Positions 14,568 to 22,214 of a stretch of 64,000 bases of DNA are shown here, one piece after another. The stretch covers positions 6,014,001-6,078,000 of the forward strand of contig NZ_VFOZ01000001.1 in NCBI RefSeq assembly GCF_006716425.1. The letters run 5' to 3'. The position numbers and the translations under genes are program-made. Origin of the DNA: Actinoallomurus bryophytorum. GTDB lineage: Bacteria; Actinomycetota; Actinomycetes; Streptosporangiales; Streptosporangiaceae. Under the pieces are notes generated by a model that was not told the origin of the DNA, did not search any database, and saw nothing but the letters and a program-made list of their open reading frames with translations. How positions within the stretch are numbered: the stretch's first letter is position 1; the number at the start of each line of letters is the position of its first letter.

Positions 14568-14936
14568 TCAGGCGGCGAACAGCAGGGCCGCGCTGATGAG
14601 GACGATCACGGCGGTGGCGAAGTGGATACCGAACGCGGTCGCCTTCGTGCCGCCGTTGCGCAGGACGATCGCGGTGTCGCCGAGGGGGAGGAGGGCGGCG
14701 ACGAGCATGAACCAGGCCTCGGCGTGGGCGCCCGCGAACGCCAGCAGGGCGAGCCCGAGGATGCCATAGCCGGAGTCGCGCAGTCCCTTGACGGTCAGGT
14801 AGGCGGCGTCACCCTCCTTCTTGGCGGGGACGCCGTAGCCGGCGGCCGCGGCCTGGGGCGCCAGAAGGAACCGTACGCCGATGAAGAGGACGAAGACGTC
14901 GAGAACGATGGCGAGTACGTAGGCGGTGATGAGCAT
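14568..14936 (-). CDS. DUF4267 small membrane protein
   Basis: The protein (122 aa) has four hydrophobic helices and the D-U-F-4267 pattern: G-V-R-F-L-L-A-P near residue 20, G-Y-G-V-P, L-T-V-K-G-L-R-D-S-G-Y-G-I and a small-residue-rich C-terminal pair of helices. The ATG at 14936 follows GAAGGAGAGGG. It diverges from a TetR gene, and both starts are flanked by copies of the same 13-bp palindrome, so it is the likely target of that regulator. Confidence 0.87.
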   Translation of the reverse strand: MLITAYVLAIVLDVFVLFIGVRFLLAPQAAAAGYGVPAKKEGDAAYLTVKGLRDSGYGILGLALLAFAGAHAEAWFMLVAALLPLGDTAIVLRNGGTKATAFGIHFATAVIVLISAALLFAA

Positions 14937-14950
14937 GACCCTCTCCTTCG

Positions 14951-14963
14951 CTAGCGGCGCTAG
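14951..14963 (-). promoter_or_regulatory. TetR operator copy 1
   Basis: Palindrome CTAGC-GGC-GCTAG, 15 bp upstream of the DUF4267 start. An identical copy lies at 15001-15013, which makes a specific protein site very likely. Confidence 0.75.
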
Positions 14964-14988
14964 GTATGAGAGCGAAGCTAACATAGCC

Positions 14989-15016
14989 CCGACAGGAACA
15001 CTAGCGGCGCTAGAAT
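14989..15016 (+). promoter_or_regulatory. TetR gene promoter overlapping operator copy 2
   Basis: CTAGC-GGC-GCTAG (15001-15013) overlaps a -10-like TAGAAT (15011-15016); CCGACA 16 bp upstream is a possible -35. The TetR ATG at 15023 is 6 bp after the -10, so transcription would begin at or beside the start codon and the mRNA would be leaderless. Repressor bound here would cover the -10. Confidence 0.6.
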
Positions 15017-15022
15017 CGGCCC

Positions 15023-15595
15023 ATGTCCATCCAGGCGCGCCGGGAGCGCGAGCGAGCAGAGCGCGAACAGCTGATCATCACGGCCGCCCGTGAGCTGGCC
15101 GAGTCCGAAGGCTGGGACGCGGTGACCACGCGACGGCTGGCCACCGAGATCGAGTACAGCCAGCCGGTCCTCTACAGCCACTTCAAGGGCAAGGACGCCA
15201 TCATGGCGGCCGTCGCGGTGGAGGGCTTCGCCGATCTCGGCGCCGAGCTGCGCGCGGCCCGTACGTCGGCGCCCGACGCCCGGCAGGCCCTCGCCGACGT
15301 CGCCGCGGCCTATGCCGAGTTCGCCGGGAAACGGCCCGCCCTGTACGACGCGATGTTCACGCACGCCGTCGACCTGCCGTTCGCCACCGCCGCGGCACCG
15401 CCCGCCCTGTGGGATGCCTTCGGCGAGCTGCGCGAGGCCGTACGGCCGCTGGCGCGAGACGATGATCTGGAGACGCTCACCGAGACCTTCTGGAGCGGGC
15501 TGCACGGACTCCTCACGCTCATGCGCAACGGCAGGCTCCGGCGCGAGGAACACGAGCGGAGGCTGGCGCTGCTGCTCAGCCGTTTCTCGCGCTGA
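15023..15595 (+). CDS. TetR family repressor
   Basis: The 190-aa product has a TetR DNA-binding head (residues 10-57: I-I-T-A-A-R-E-L-A-E-S-E-G-W-D-A-V-T-T-R-R-L-A, then S-Q-P-V-L-Y-S-H-F-K-G-K-D-A-I). A helical ligand domain of the TetR_C_33-like type follows (W-S-G-L-H-G-L-L-T-L). No ribosome binding site precedes the ATG, in line with the leaderless promoter. It is divergent from DUF4267 and the 40-residue peptide. Confidence 0.92.
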   Translation: MSIQARRERERAEREQLIITAARELAESEGWDAVTTRRLATEIEYSQPVLYSHFKGKDAIMAAVAVEGFADLGAELRAARTSAPDARQALADVAAAYAEFAGKRPALYDAMFTHAVDLPFATAAAPPALWDAFGELREAVRPLARDDDLETLTETFWSGLHGLLTLMRNGRLRREEHERRLALLLSRFSR

Positions 15596-15641
15596 CCCGC
15601 CGCGCGGTACAGCGGTCGTCCTGCGTAGGGTCGGAGCCGCG

Positions 15642-16355
15642 ATGAGCGCTGAGACGCCGCGCCGGGCGATCGGCGAGATGATCGAGATCCCGGCCGGGGA
15701 GATCGTGCTGCGGGACGAGGGCACGAAGACCGACTGGACGGTCGAGGTGGGGGCCTTCCGGCTGGCGCCGTACCCGGTGACACGCGAGCTGTACGCCGCC
15801 GTACGGGGCGAGGCACCCGTGAGCCCGGCGGGGCCGCGAACGCCGGTGACCGAGGTCTCCTGGCAGGACGCCGTACGGTTCTGCAACCTGCTCTCGCGAA
15901 CGGCCGGGCTCGCCCCCTGCTACACGATCGGTGACGACCCCGACGCCGAGGACGTGGTCTGCGACGAGACGGCGGGCGGATACCGCCTCCCGACCGAGGC
16001 CGAGTGGGAGTACGCCTGCCGCGCCGGCACCTCGGGCATCCGCTACGGAGAGCTGGACGAGATCGCCTGGTACCGCGCCAACTCCGGCGGTCAGGTGCAC
16101 GACGTCGCGACCAGGACGCCGAACGCCTGGGGCCTGTACGACATGATCGGCAACGTGTGGGAGTGGTGCTGGGATCTCTACGATCCCCGCGTCTACGGCC
16201 CCTACCGCGTGTTCCGTGGTGGAGGCGCCGACGACCGGCAGTGGAGCTGCCGCGCGTCGTCCCGCCGCAAGAGCCACCCGACCCTCCGCATCGACGACCT
16301 CGGATTTCGCCTCGCCCTCCACCCAGGCGCCGATGCGACCGGCCGGCGGACGTAG
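15642..16355 (+). CDS. SUMF1/FGE-fold protein, probably non-catalytic
   Basis: The product (237 aa) has the formylglycine-generating-enzyme fold: M-I-E-I-P-A-G-E at the start, P-V-T-R-E, V-S-W-Q-D-A-V-R-F-C-N, Y-R-L-P-T-E-A-E-W-E-Y-A-C-R-A-G, N-V-W-E-W-C-W-D and F-R-G-G-G ending in L-G-F-R-L-A. True FGE has a copper-binding C-x4-C pair just before the C-terminal C-R-x-A-x-R segment. Here only W-S-C-R-A-S-S-R-R is present, so sulfatase activation is unlikely. The ATG at 15642 is 47 bp after the TetR stop. Confidence 0.85.
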   Translation: MSAETPRRAIGEMIEIPAGEIVLRDEGTKTDWTVEVGAFRLAPYPVTRELYAAVRGEAPVSPAGPRTPVTEVSWQDAVRFCNLLSRTAGLAPCYTIGDDPDAEDVVCDETAGGYRLPTEAEWEYACRAGTSGIRYGELDEIAWYRANSGGQVHDVATRTPNAWGLYDMIGNVWEWCWDLYDPRVYGPYRVFRGGGADDRQWSCRASSRRKSHPTLRIDDLGFRLALHPGADATGRRT

Positions 16356-16562
16356 AGCTCGTAAGAAGCCGTCGGCGGACACCCGGGAATCCCCGCGAGC
16401 TCGCGCGGACCGGCCACTGTGTTGGCGTCCGCTCAGTGTTCCTCCCTCGTGCGTAAGGCGACGCCGAGCCGCATCCCGTCGGGTGCGGCTTCTCGCCGTC
16501 CCCGCACGTCGGCGGCGCTCTCGGTGAGCGTCTCTCAGGAACACCTGTCATGTCTTCGCGTC

Positions 16563-16748
16563 GCGGCGCTTTCGGCCGGGAGCGCGCTCGGCGGCCTGGT
16601 CTACGGCGCCCTGCCGGGGCGGATCTCGGGCCGGGCGCGCCTTCCGGTGCTGGTCACCGTCCCAGCGCTGGGGCTGCCCCTGGCGGGGTTGTCACCGAAC
16701 GTCCAGATGCCGGCCGTGGTGATGATTTTGGCGGCCGCGGGGCACTCC
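16563..16748 (+). pseudogene. Remnant of an MFS transporter
   Basis: One frame encodes about 60 residues resembling two transmembrane helices from the C-terminal half of an MFS efflux pump (A-L-S-A-G-S-A-L-G-G-L-V-Y-G-A, then L-P-V-L-V-T-V-P-A-L-G-L-P-L-A-G-L). No start codon with a ribosome site precedes it and the frame loses its character after 16748. The remaining 16356-16562 interval shows nothing recognisable. It is read as a deletion relic. Confidence 0.6.
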
Positions 16749-16752
16749 GGGG

Positions 16753-17556
16753 TCAGGTCCGCGCGCCTCCGTCGACCGGCAACACTGTGCCGGTCACAAA
16801 GGAGGAGCGGTCGCTGAGGAGCCAGGCGGCGGCCTGGGCGATCTCGTCAGGGTCGGCCGCGCGCCGCAGTGGGGTCCGGGCGGCGAGCCGCTCGCTGATG
16901 CCGGGGGAGTTCTCGTCCCATTCACGCATCATCTCGGTCAGCGTGTTGCCGGGGGCGATGGCGTTGACACGGATGCCCTCGGGTCCGTACGTGACGGCGG
17001 CCGACTCGGTGAGACTGTTGACCGCCCGCTTCATCGCGCCGTAGACGGGCAGTTCGGGGTTGCCCATCAGGCTGCCGACGCTGGAGTTGTTGACGATGGC
17101 CCCCGTCCCGGAGGTGGCCCGGACGGCGGCGACCTCGGCGGTCATGGCCAGCCACGCACCCCTCAGGTTCACGGCGTACACATGGTCGAAGTCGGCCTCG
17201 CCCACCCGGTCCATCGGTCCGGGCGGCATGATCGTCGCTCCGTTGTTGAAGGCGACGTCGAGCCGGCCGTAGAGGTCCACGGCGCGGGCGACGGCGGCCC
17301 GTACACTCGCCGCGTCGGCCAGGTCGCACACGACGTGGTCCGCGGTGCCGCCCGCCGCCCGTACCTCCTCGGTCACCGACTTCAGCTGGCTCTCGGTCCT
17401 GGCCGCGAGCAGCACCTGGGCGCCCTCCTGGGCGAACAACCGCGCCGCGGCGGCGCCGATGCCGCGTCCCGCGCCGGTGATGAAGGCCACCTTGCCGGCC
17501 AGCAGTCCCCGGCCGGTGGGGGTCGATCCGTCGATGGTCGATGTGGTGTTGTCCAT
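16753..17556 (-). CDS. SDR family oxidoreductase
   Basis: A 267-aa classical SDR: cofactor loop T-G-A-G-R-G-I-G (about 27-34), catalytic S in N-N-S-S-V-G-S, Y-G-A-M-K as YxxxK, and the FabG-like C-terminus F-V-T-G-T-V-L-P-V-D-G-G. The usual N-N-A-G is N-N-G-A here, a tolerated swap. It diverges from an XRE/MmyB-like regulator gene across an 86-bp gap, an arrangement typical of regulator and target. Confidence 0.92.
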   Translation of the reverse strand: MDNTTSTIDGSTPTGRGLLAGKVAFITGAGRGIGAAAARLFAQEGAQVLLAARTESQLKSVTEEVRAAGGTADHVVCDLADAASVRAAVARAVDLYGRLDVAFNNGATIMPPGPMDRVGEADFDHVYAVNLRGAWLAMTAEVAAVRATSGTGAIVNNSSVGSLMGNPELPVYGAMKRAVNSLTESAAVTYGPEGIRVNAIAPGNTLTEMMREWDENSPGISERLAARTPLRRAADPDEIAQAAAWLLSDRSSFVTGTVLPVDGGART

Positions 17557-17642
17557 GTCGACGAGCCTGCGTGTCGCCGCGGAGCCCAGCCAGGCCCCGC
17601 CGGTACCTGGCTGGGCTCGTCGCCTCCGCGCACACTGGAGGT

Positions 17643-18494
17643 GTGGACAGACGAGAACTGGCCGCCTTCCTGCGCAGCAGGCGTGAGCGGATCACCCCCG
17701 GCGAGGTGGGGCTACCCGCCGGGCGTCGCCGCCGTACGCCGGGACTGCGCCGCGAGGAAGTCGCCCAGCTGGCGTTCATCTCGACCGAGTACTACACGCG
17801 GCTCGAACAGGCCCGCGCCCGGCGCCCGTCGCGCGAGGTACTGGCCGGTCTGGCCCGGGCCCTGCGCCTGCCGGACGCCGAGCGCGACCACCTCCACCAC
17901 CTCGCCGGGACCCCGCCCGGCCCGCCGACCGGCCCCCGCGTCGACGTACGCCAGAGCATCCTTGACCTGCTGCACCGGCTGCCCCAGGCCGCGGCGACCG
18001 TGGTGTCCGCGACGCACGAGGTGATCGCCTGGAACGATCTGGCCGCCGCCCTCATGGAGGACTTCTCCACCCTGTCCCGGCGCGACCGCAACCTCGTGCG
18101 CCGCGCCTTCCTCGGACCGCACCCCCAGGGGCGCCGGTTGTACGGCGTGTCGGATGCCGACGAGTTCGCCCACACCGCGGCCCATCAGCTGCGAGCCACC
18201 GCCGCCCGCTATCCCGACGACCCCGAGGTGACCGGTCTCGTGGACGAGCTCCTGTCCGGCAGCGAGGAGTTCGCCCGGCTGTGGGCCTCCCACGACGTGA
18301 GCGCCGGACCGTCACTGCGCAAGACCTTCCAGCACCCGCTGGTCGGCCCGGTCACCGTCAACTGCGACGTCCTCGACATCACCGACCGGGACCAGCGAGT
18401 CGTGATCTACACCGCCGACCCCGGCTCACCGTCAGAGGAGGCCCTGCGGCTGCTGTCGGTCATCGGCACCCAGCGCATGGACGTGCCCGGTTAG
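17643..18494 (+). CDS. XRE regulator with MmyB-like ligand domain
   Basis: The product (283 aa) has an N-terminal XRE helix-turn-helix (R-T-P-G-L-R-R-E-E-V-A-Q-L-A-F-I-S-T-E-Y-Y-T-R-L-E-Q-A-R, about 30-60) and a C-terminal MmyB-like PAS-type domain that binds fatty-acyl ligands in the family. The GTG at 17643 gives the usual V-D-R-R-E-L-A-A-F-L-R start; GGAG is only 2 bp upstream, so translation may be leaderless or start at the overlapping GTG at 17641. It probably controls the divergent SDR gene. Confidence 0.9.
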   Translation: MDRRELAAFLRSRRERITPGEVGLPAGRRRRTPGLRREEVAQLAFISTEYYTRLEQARARRPSREVLAGLARALRLPDAERDHLHHLAGTPPGPPTGPRVDVRQSILDLLHRLPQAAATVVSATHEVIAWNDLAAALMEDFSTLSRRDRNLVRRAFLGPHPQGRRLYGVSDADEFAHTAAHQLRATAARYPDDPEVTGLVDELLSGSEEFARLWASHDVSAGPSLRKTFQHPLVGPVTVNCDVLDITDRDQRVVIYTADPGSPSEEALRLLSVIGTQRMDVPG

Positions 18495-18504
18495 GGCGAC
18501 TCCG

Positions 18505-19728
18505 TCACCGCGGACCGCGACCAGAGCGTGGCCGGCGCGGCGACGACGCGCGGAGATCTTCACGACGCGGCGGGTCGCTGAGATGGAGGATCGGGGGTGC
18601 CAGGACGAACAGGGCGGCGGCGAGGGCCGCGACGGCGACCATGGCGCCCCGCAGTCCGGCGGCGTCGGCGGCCACGCCGACGTACACGGGGCCGAAGAGG
18701 AATCCGAGGTAGGAGACGGTGCTGACGATGGACGTCGCGCGGCCCCGGTAGTCCTCCTCGACGTTGCGCGAGACGGTGGCCAGGAGCGTGGGGAAGAGCA
18801 CGCCGGTTCCGGCGCCGGCCATCACCAGCCCCAGCGTGGCGACGAGCAGGCTCGGGGCGCCCGCGATGACGAGTGCGCCGCCGGCGGCCGCCAGCGCGCC
18901 GGTCAGGATGACGGTACGGGCGTGGGCGGTCTTGAGGCTCCCGATCGAGAACCGCGTGATCGCGACGGTTCCGGCGAAGACGGCGGGCGCCACCGTGGTG
19001 AGCCCCGCTCCCGCGTGGAGTTCGTCCTGGGCGAAGACCGCGCTCCAGCTCTGGTGGGCGTTCTCACTCGCGAACGCCAGTGCCCCCAGCACGCCGATGA
19101 GCACCAGCGGGATGATCCGGGCGTGGCCGGACGACGGCGCCGCCGGCGCCTTCGTGCCGTCGTCGTGGACGGTGGTCCGGTGGGGGACCGCCCTCAGCAT
19201 GATGGCACCGGCGGCCAGGCAGAGGGCGGCCACCCCGATGAACGGCACGGCGAGCGGCCAGGAGGCGGCGGAGGCGACTCCCGCGCCGAGACTGGTCACG
19301 ACGACGAAGGCGGAGAACGTGCCGTGGACGCGGGCGATGACCGGTCGTCCGGTGAGCTGCTCGGCCCGTCCTGCCACCGCGTTGATCGTCACGTCGGCCG
19401 CGCCGCTTGACGCACCGGCGATCCCGAGTCCCACGCACAGGCTCGGCAGGTTCACCGCGGTCAGGGCCAGACCGGCTCCGACCACGCCGAGCAGGCTGAT
19501 GGCACCGGCGGCGACCATCGGCCCCCAGCGATCGAGCGCTCTGCCCGCCAGCAGCATCGCGGGCAGAGCGCCGGCGCCCACGAATAAGAGGGCGAAACCC
19601 AGCTGACCGTCACTGACGCCCGCCTGGTGCCGCACCCGGGGCACCGAGGCACCCCAGACGCCCCAGAACGAGCCGAAGGCGGCGAAGGCGACGAACGCTG
19701 AGGCGACCAGGCTGCGCGGCGAGTCGAT
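18505..19728 (-). CDS. MFS transporter, start codon apparently ATC
   Basis: About 407 aa with 12 hydrophobic segments, of the fucose-permease/YcaD-like MFS group (F-G-S-F-W-G-V-W-G-A-S-V-P early, G-R-A-L-D-R-W-G-P loop, L-G-F-L-F-G-P-V-Y-V-G late). AAGGAG followed by 6 bp places initiation at an ATC codon (19728); the only other in-frame candidate is a CTG at 19710, well inside the first helix region. No ATG/GTG/TTG is near. It lies 28 bp behind the ECF sigma factor gene and is likely in its operon. The substrate is unknown. Confidence 0.85.
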   Translation of the reverse strand: MDSPRSLVASAFVAFAAFGSFWGVWGASVPRVRHQAGVSDGQLGFALLFVGAGALPAMLLAGRALDRWGPMVAAGAISLLGVVGAGLALTAVNLPSLCVGLGIAGASSGAADVTINAVAGRAEQLTGRPVIARVHGTFSAFVVVTSLGAGVASAASWPLAVPFIGVAALCLAAGAIMLRAVPHRTTVHDDGTKAPAAPSSGHARIIPLVLIGVLGALAFASENAHQSWSAVFAQDELHAGAGLTTVAPAVFAGTVAITRFSIGSLKTAHARTVILTGALAAAGGALVIAGAPSLLVATLGLVMAGAGTGVLFPTLLATVSRNVEEDYRGRATSIVSTVSYLGFLFGPVYVGVAADAAGLRGAMVAVAALAAALFVLAPPILHLSDPPRREDLRASSPRRPRSGRGPR

Positions 19729-19756
19729 GGGGGGCTCCTTCTGTCGTGGTTCTCCA

Positions 19757-20752
19757 TCACGGGGAGGGCCTGCCCGGCCCCCGGTCCTCGGCGCCGGTGA
19801 TCCTTCCGGGCAGGCCGAAGTAGGCGAACACATCCTGGTCCTGGAAGGTGGTGTTGCGGCTGATGCCCGACGCCGTGACCGTGAACACCTGGAGAGTGTG
19901 CAGCGCGTACCCGCCGTCCTGTGCGCGCGTGTAGGCGGCCAGCGCGGGTTGCCCGTTCGCCCGCACCGGCACCATGCGCCAGTCCGTGCCCCGCAGGGTG
20001 AAGACGCGTGCGATGAAGCGGATGTACGGCTCGCGGCCCGCGAACCAGTTGAGGAACGGCGGCATCTCCAGTACGGCGTCATCGGTCAGCAGCTTCTCCA
20101 GCGCCGCCAGGTCGGCGTTCTCGAAGGCGACGGCATAGCGTTCGACCTGCGCGCGATGGCCGGGGTCGGCGGGCTCGTCGATCTGGTCCTCGCCCAGCCC
20201 GGCCTCGCCGAGCCGTGCCCTGGCCCGCTGCAGGGCGCTGTTCACCGCGGCGGTCGTCATGTCCAGCGCCGCCGCCACGTCGGCGGCGGGCCAGTCCAGC
20301 ACCTCGCGCAGGATGAGCACGGCCCGCTGCCGGGCCGGCAGGAACTGCATCGCGGCGACGAAGGCCAGCCGCAGCGAACCCCGCGAGAGCACCACGCCCG
20401 CCGGGTCACCGAGCATCGCGTCGGGAATCGGCTGGAGCCACGGCACCTCCTCGCCGTGGATCAGGGGTTGCTCGGGATCGTCGCCCGGCGGCCCGCCGAG
20501 TCCGGAGGGCAGCGGACGGCGGCTGCGCTGTTCGAGCGCGGTCAGGCAGGCGTTGGTGGCGATCCGGTAGAGCCAGGTGCGCAGTGCCGCGCGGCTCGGG
20601 TCGTACCGGTCGTACGCACGCCAGGCACGCAGCAGTGTCTCCTGCAGCAGGTCCTCGGCGTCGTGCACCGAGCCGAGCATGCGGTAGCAGTGCGCCAGCA
20701 GCTCCCGGCGGAACGGATCGGTCTGGACCGTGAAGTCCTCGCTGGTCGCCAC
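19757..20752 (-). CDS. ECF RNA polymerase sigma factor with SnoaL-like C-terminal domain (TIGR02960-like)
   Basis: A 331-aa protein. The sigma-2 region spans residues about 10-75 (R-E-L-L-A-H-C-Y-R-M-L-G-S-V-H-D-A-E-D-L-L-Q-E-T), the sigma-4 region about 145-200 (L-P-A-R-Q-R-A-V-L-I-L-R-E-V-L-D-W-P-A-A-D-V), and a SnoaL/NTF2-like domain covers residues 215-325. In such ECF groups the fused domain replaces a separate anti-sigma factor. The GTG at 20752 is preceded by GGAGG. It is divergent from another SnoaL-type gene and upstream of the MFS transporter. Confidence 0.92.
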   Translation of the reverse strand: MATSEDFTVQTDPFRRELLAHCYRMLGSVHDAEDLLQETLLRAWRAYDRYDPSRAALRTWLYRIATNACLTALEQRSRRPLPSGLGGPPGDDPEQPLIHGEEVPWLQPIPDAMLGDPAGVVLSRGSLRLAFVAAMQFLPARQRAVLILREVLDWPAADVAAALDMTTAAVNSALQRARARLGEAGLGEDQIDEPADPGHRAQVERYAVAFENADLAALEKLLTDDAVLEMPPFLNWFAGREPYIRFIARVFTLRGTDWRMVPVRANGQPALAAYTRAQDGGYALHTLQVFTVTASGISRNTTFQDQDVFAYFGLPGRITGAEDRGPGRPSP

Positions 20753-20814
20753 TCTGTCCTCCGTCACGCGCGTAGGTCCCCGGGCCCATACATACCGGCA
20801 GGTGTCCCGAAAGT

Positions 20815-20832
20815 CATCGCCGCGCGGCGATG
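20815..20832. promoter_or_regulatory. Perfect 18-bp palindrome between sigma factor and SnoaL genes
   Basis: CATCGCCGCGCGGCGATG lies mid-way in the divergent intergenic region. It could be an operator serving both directions or a transcript hairpin; only the symmetry is seen. Confidence 0.45.
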
Positions 20833-20893
20833 AGCCGCGGCAGGCCGCCCGGTAAGTACCGGTGAAGGCAGCACACCGACGGAAGGAACGACC

Positions 20894-21280
20894 ATGACCG
20901 ACACCAGGGACCGCGAGGTTCTCGCCGTGCTCGACGGCATCTACGAGGCCTGGGCGGACAACGACGCCGACGCCTTCGTGGCCTCCTACACCGAGGACGC
21001 GACCTCGATCCTGCCCGGTTCCTACAGCGCCGGCCGCACCGCGACCCGCGACCGCATGGCGGCGGGCTTCGCCGGCCCGCTGAAGGGCAGCCAGGTCCGC
21101 GACGAGGTGCAGAGCATCCGCCATCTCAGCGCCGACGCCGCCATCGTCGTCACCCGCAGCGCCGTCGTGATGGCCGGCGAGACCGAGCCCCCCGGCGACC
21201 GGTGGGTGATCGCCACCTGGACCCTGACCCGCCGGAACGGCAGATGGCTCCTGGCGGCCTACCACAACTGCCCCGCCTGA
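20894..21280 (+). CDS. SgcJ/EcaC-type SnoaL-fold protein
   Basis: This 128-aa NTF2-like protein matches the SgcJ/EcaC family: E-A-W-A-D-N-D-A-D-A-F-V-A-S-Y-T-E-D-A-T, S-A-G-R-x-A-I/T-R, and W-x-L-T-R-R-N-G-R-W-L-L-A-A-Y-H-N-C at the end. Family members are small ligand-binding or oxidoreductase accessory proteins of unclear role. GGAAGGA precedes the ATG. It is divergently transcribed from the ECF sigma factor, which carries the same fold, and may be in its regulon. Confidence 0.88.
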   Translation: MTDTRDREVLAVLDGIYEAWADNDADAFVASYTEDATSILPGSYSAGRTATRDRMAAGFAGPLKGSQVRDEVQSIRHLSADAAIVVTRSAVVMAGETEPPGDRWVIATWTLTRRNGRWLLAAYHNCPA

Positions 21281-21308
21281 CCCCGGCGGCAGAGAACGCA
21301 CTCGACGC

Positions 21309-21353
21309 CGGCCCGGCCGTATGTCCGTTGGAGCGGGACGTACGGCCGGGCCG
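21309..21353. terminator. Bidirectional terminator
   Basis: 13-bp stem (CGGCCCGGCCGTA at 21309-21321, TACGGCCGGGCCG at 21341-21353) between two convergent genes. Confidence 0.65.
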
Positions 21354-21395
21354 CGTGGCGCGCCCGCACGGGTGAGCAGGGGCGGAAGGAGGGTG

Positions 21396-22214
21396 TCAGA
21401 TGGGCTGGAACGAGCCGTCGGGGTCGATGACCCAGCCGTACCCCTCCGAGCGGCCGAATCCGGGGGCGGTGGTCGCCCGCTCGGTGATGTCGGTGTCGAC
21501 CAGAAGGACACTGCCCTGGGCCCGGACCGTGCAGCGATGCACCGACAGGCGGGCCAGGCCGGTCGAGGAGACCGGGCAGTTCGGCCCCCAGGCCGTCCAG
21601 ACCCGGGCGCCGTTCCAGCAGATCCCCACGTTGGTCCCGATCGCACCGCGCCCGGGGAAGTGCTTGGCCGCGTAGAAGGCGCCGCAGGTCGTCTTCCCGG
21701 AAGTGAGCGGTCGAGGCGCTACGTCCCCGGCGACGAACGCCGACGTCCGGGCGGGAACGAGGCCGACCACCGCCGGCACGGCGACGACGAGCAGGACCGC
21801 CGCGACGCCGGCCCAGGCGAGCGGTCGCAGTCTGCGGCCCAGCCGCACGGCCAGGTAACCCGCGCCGACGAGCGGCAGGACCAGCCCGGCGACGATCAGG
21901 CCCGCCGGCGCGCCGAGGCCGATCCAGGAGCCGAGCAGGTAGCTCGCCGCCGTGAGCACGATCGCGGCGGCGAGCGGAAGATGGCCGCCCACGTACTTCG
22001 CGCGCGTGGTCCAGGAACGTGACCGCCACAGGAGCAGGACGCCGATCGCCAGGCCGACGGGCGGCCACGGCCACACGACCGCGCCGGCGGTCATGACGAG
22101 CAGTACGGCGACCTCCAGCGGACCGGCCGTCGCATCGGGCAGGCCGAACCGGCGGCGCGCCTCGTCGGCGATCTCCCGCGGGTCGCCCAGCCGGTCCAGG
22201 ATGTCGCGGAGGTC
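21396..22214 (-). pseudogene. N-terminally truncated HAAS-type membrane protein
   Basis: The frame encodes the end of a HAAS signalling domain (D-L-R-D-I-L-D-R-L-G-D-P-R-E-I-A-D-E-A-R-R-R-F-G), five or so transmembrane helices and an extracellular domain with paired cysteines (T-T-C-G-A-F-Y, C-W-N-G, C-P-V, C-T-V). Homology begins exactly at the permease stop codon (GAC at 22214 overlaps TGA), and the first ~50 residues expected of a HAAS domain, with its start codon, are missing. Either a deletion fused the gene to the permease end, or translation restarts internally. The rest of the frame is intact, so the loss is recent or a shortened product is made. Confidence 0.6.

Noticed and set aside
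12411-14954. 847-codon open frame on the plus strand
   Set aside because: It lies antisense to the methyltransferase, the epimerase, the 40-residue peptide and DUF4267, all with clear motifs. Its translation is Arg/Pro/Gly/Val-rich without domains, a typical high-GC shadow frame.
18530-20000. Plus-strand frames over the MFS and sigma factor genes
   Set aside because: Gly/Asp/Arg-rich shadows without start signals; the minus-strand genes are well supported.
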